NCBI GenBank assembly: GCA_964362485.1
Contig: CAYIEX010000100.1
Coordinates: 1 to 5,629 of the forward strand
Length of the DNA: 5,629 nt
Source of the DNA: CAMAVK01 sp964362485
Lineage (GTDB): Archaea; Nanobdellota; Nanobdellia; Woesearchaeales; GW2011-AR9
Direction: 5' to 3'
In this document: positions 5,535 to 5,629 of the stretch, one piece after another
Position numbering within the stretch: position 1 is the first letter of the stretch
How the letters are laid out: the number at the start of each line of letters is the position of its first letter
Position numbers and translations under genes: made by a program
The notes under the pieces: generated by a model
What the model was told of the DNA's origin: nothing
Seen by the model: the letters and a program-made list of their open reading frames with translations, nothing else
Database searches by the model: none

Positions 5535-5629
5535 GAGGTTGGTTCTGTTTCTTTATAATCACACGGTATCCAGATGGATGGTTTGGAGTGGGCGTAAATG
5601 TCATCATCACGAGCCCAGTTGGGAAAATC
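5480..5629 (-). CDS. C-terminal part of an unrecognised protein (5' end outside window)
   Basis: On the minus strand an open frame runs in from the right window edge for 49 residues to a TAA at 5482-5480. The peptide begins DFPNWARDDDIYAH and ends GKVVATYQIK. It is polar, with two Trp, one Cys and no membrane segment, and its composition looks like real protein. The final GKVVATYQIK looks like a closing beta strand. I do not recognise a family. Support for it being a gene: no plus-strand alternative exists here, it stays open to the edge, and its stop falls just past the HAD stop in a convergent arrangement. The 3' ends overlap by 8 bp. No start is visible, so total length is unknown. Confidence 0.6.
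   Translation of the reverse strand, partial: DFPNWARDDDIYAHSKPSIWIPCDYKETEPTSKIEKLRDGKVVATYQIK

Noticed and set aside
1..5629. CRISPR array, insertion sequence, tRNA or rRNA gene, or known defence system
   Set aside because: No spaced direct repeats, transposase, terminal inverted repeats or tRNA-like cloverleaf were seen by eye; all genes fit metabolism, membrane or transport families.

Overview
The window looks archaeal, and no single gene decides this. The two intergenic gaps that precede a new gene each carry an A/T-rich TATA box centred about 26 nt upstream of the next ATG. That is the distance from TATA box to transcription start in archaea, so both transcripts would be leaderless; neither start has a Shine-Dalgarno sequence. 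A T9 tract follows one stop codon, as at archaeal intrinsic terminators. The DNA is AT-rich by eye, genes are tightly packed with ATGA overlaps, and TGA, TAG and TAA all serve as stops, so the code is standard. The phylum cannot be fixed from the sequence; a small-genome lineage such as DPANN is only a guess.

Layout. (1) Positions 1-1804: two overlapping paralogous nucleotide-sugar dehydrogenases. The first is the C-terminal part of a UDP-glucose 6-dehydrogenase cut by the left window edge. The second is a complete UDP-N-acetylhexosamine 6-dehydrogenase of the WbpA type. Together they would supply UDP-glucuronate and a UDP-HexNAc uronate for surface polysaccharide or protein N-glycans. (2) 1805-2431: a separate gene for a small UPF0114 (YqhA-like) membrane protein, with its own leaderless promoter and a T9 terminator. 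(3) 2432-5487: a regulatory gap with an imperfect inverted repeat and a strong BRE/TATA promoter, then a three-gene operon. Its genes are an ABC ATPase, an ABC-2 permease and a HAD-family phosphatase, joined by a 4-nt overlap and a 1-nt gap. (4) 5480-5629: the C-terminal end of an unrecognised gene on the minus strand, converging on the HAD gene with an 8-bp overlap.

The most unusual object is the permease. Between its first and second membrane segments it carries about 320 extracytoplasmic residues. These include a predicted long helical hairpin, a cluster of N-glycosylation sequons at and near the hairpin, and the protein's only two cysteines. With its ATPase it is probably an ABC-2 exporter or a mechanically coupled envelope machine of unknown substrate. 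The neighbouring sugar-uronate genes may make the sugars that decorate it, but that link is inference.
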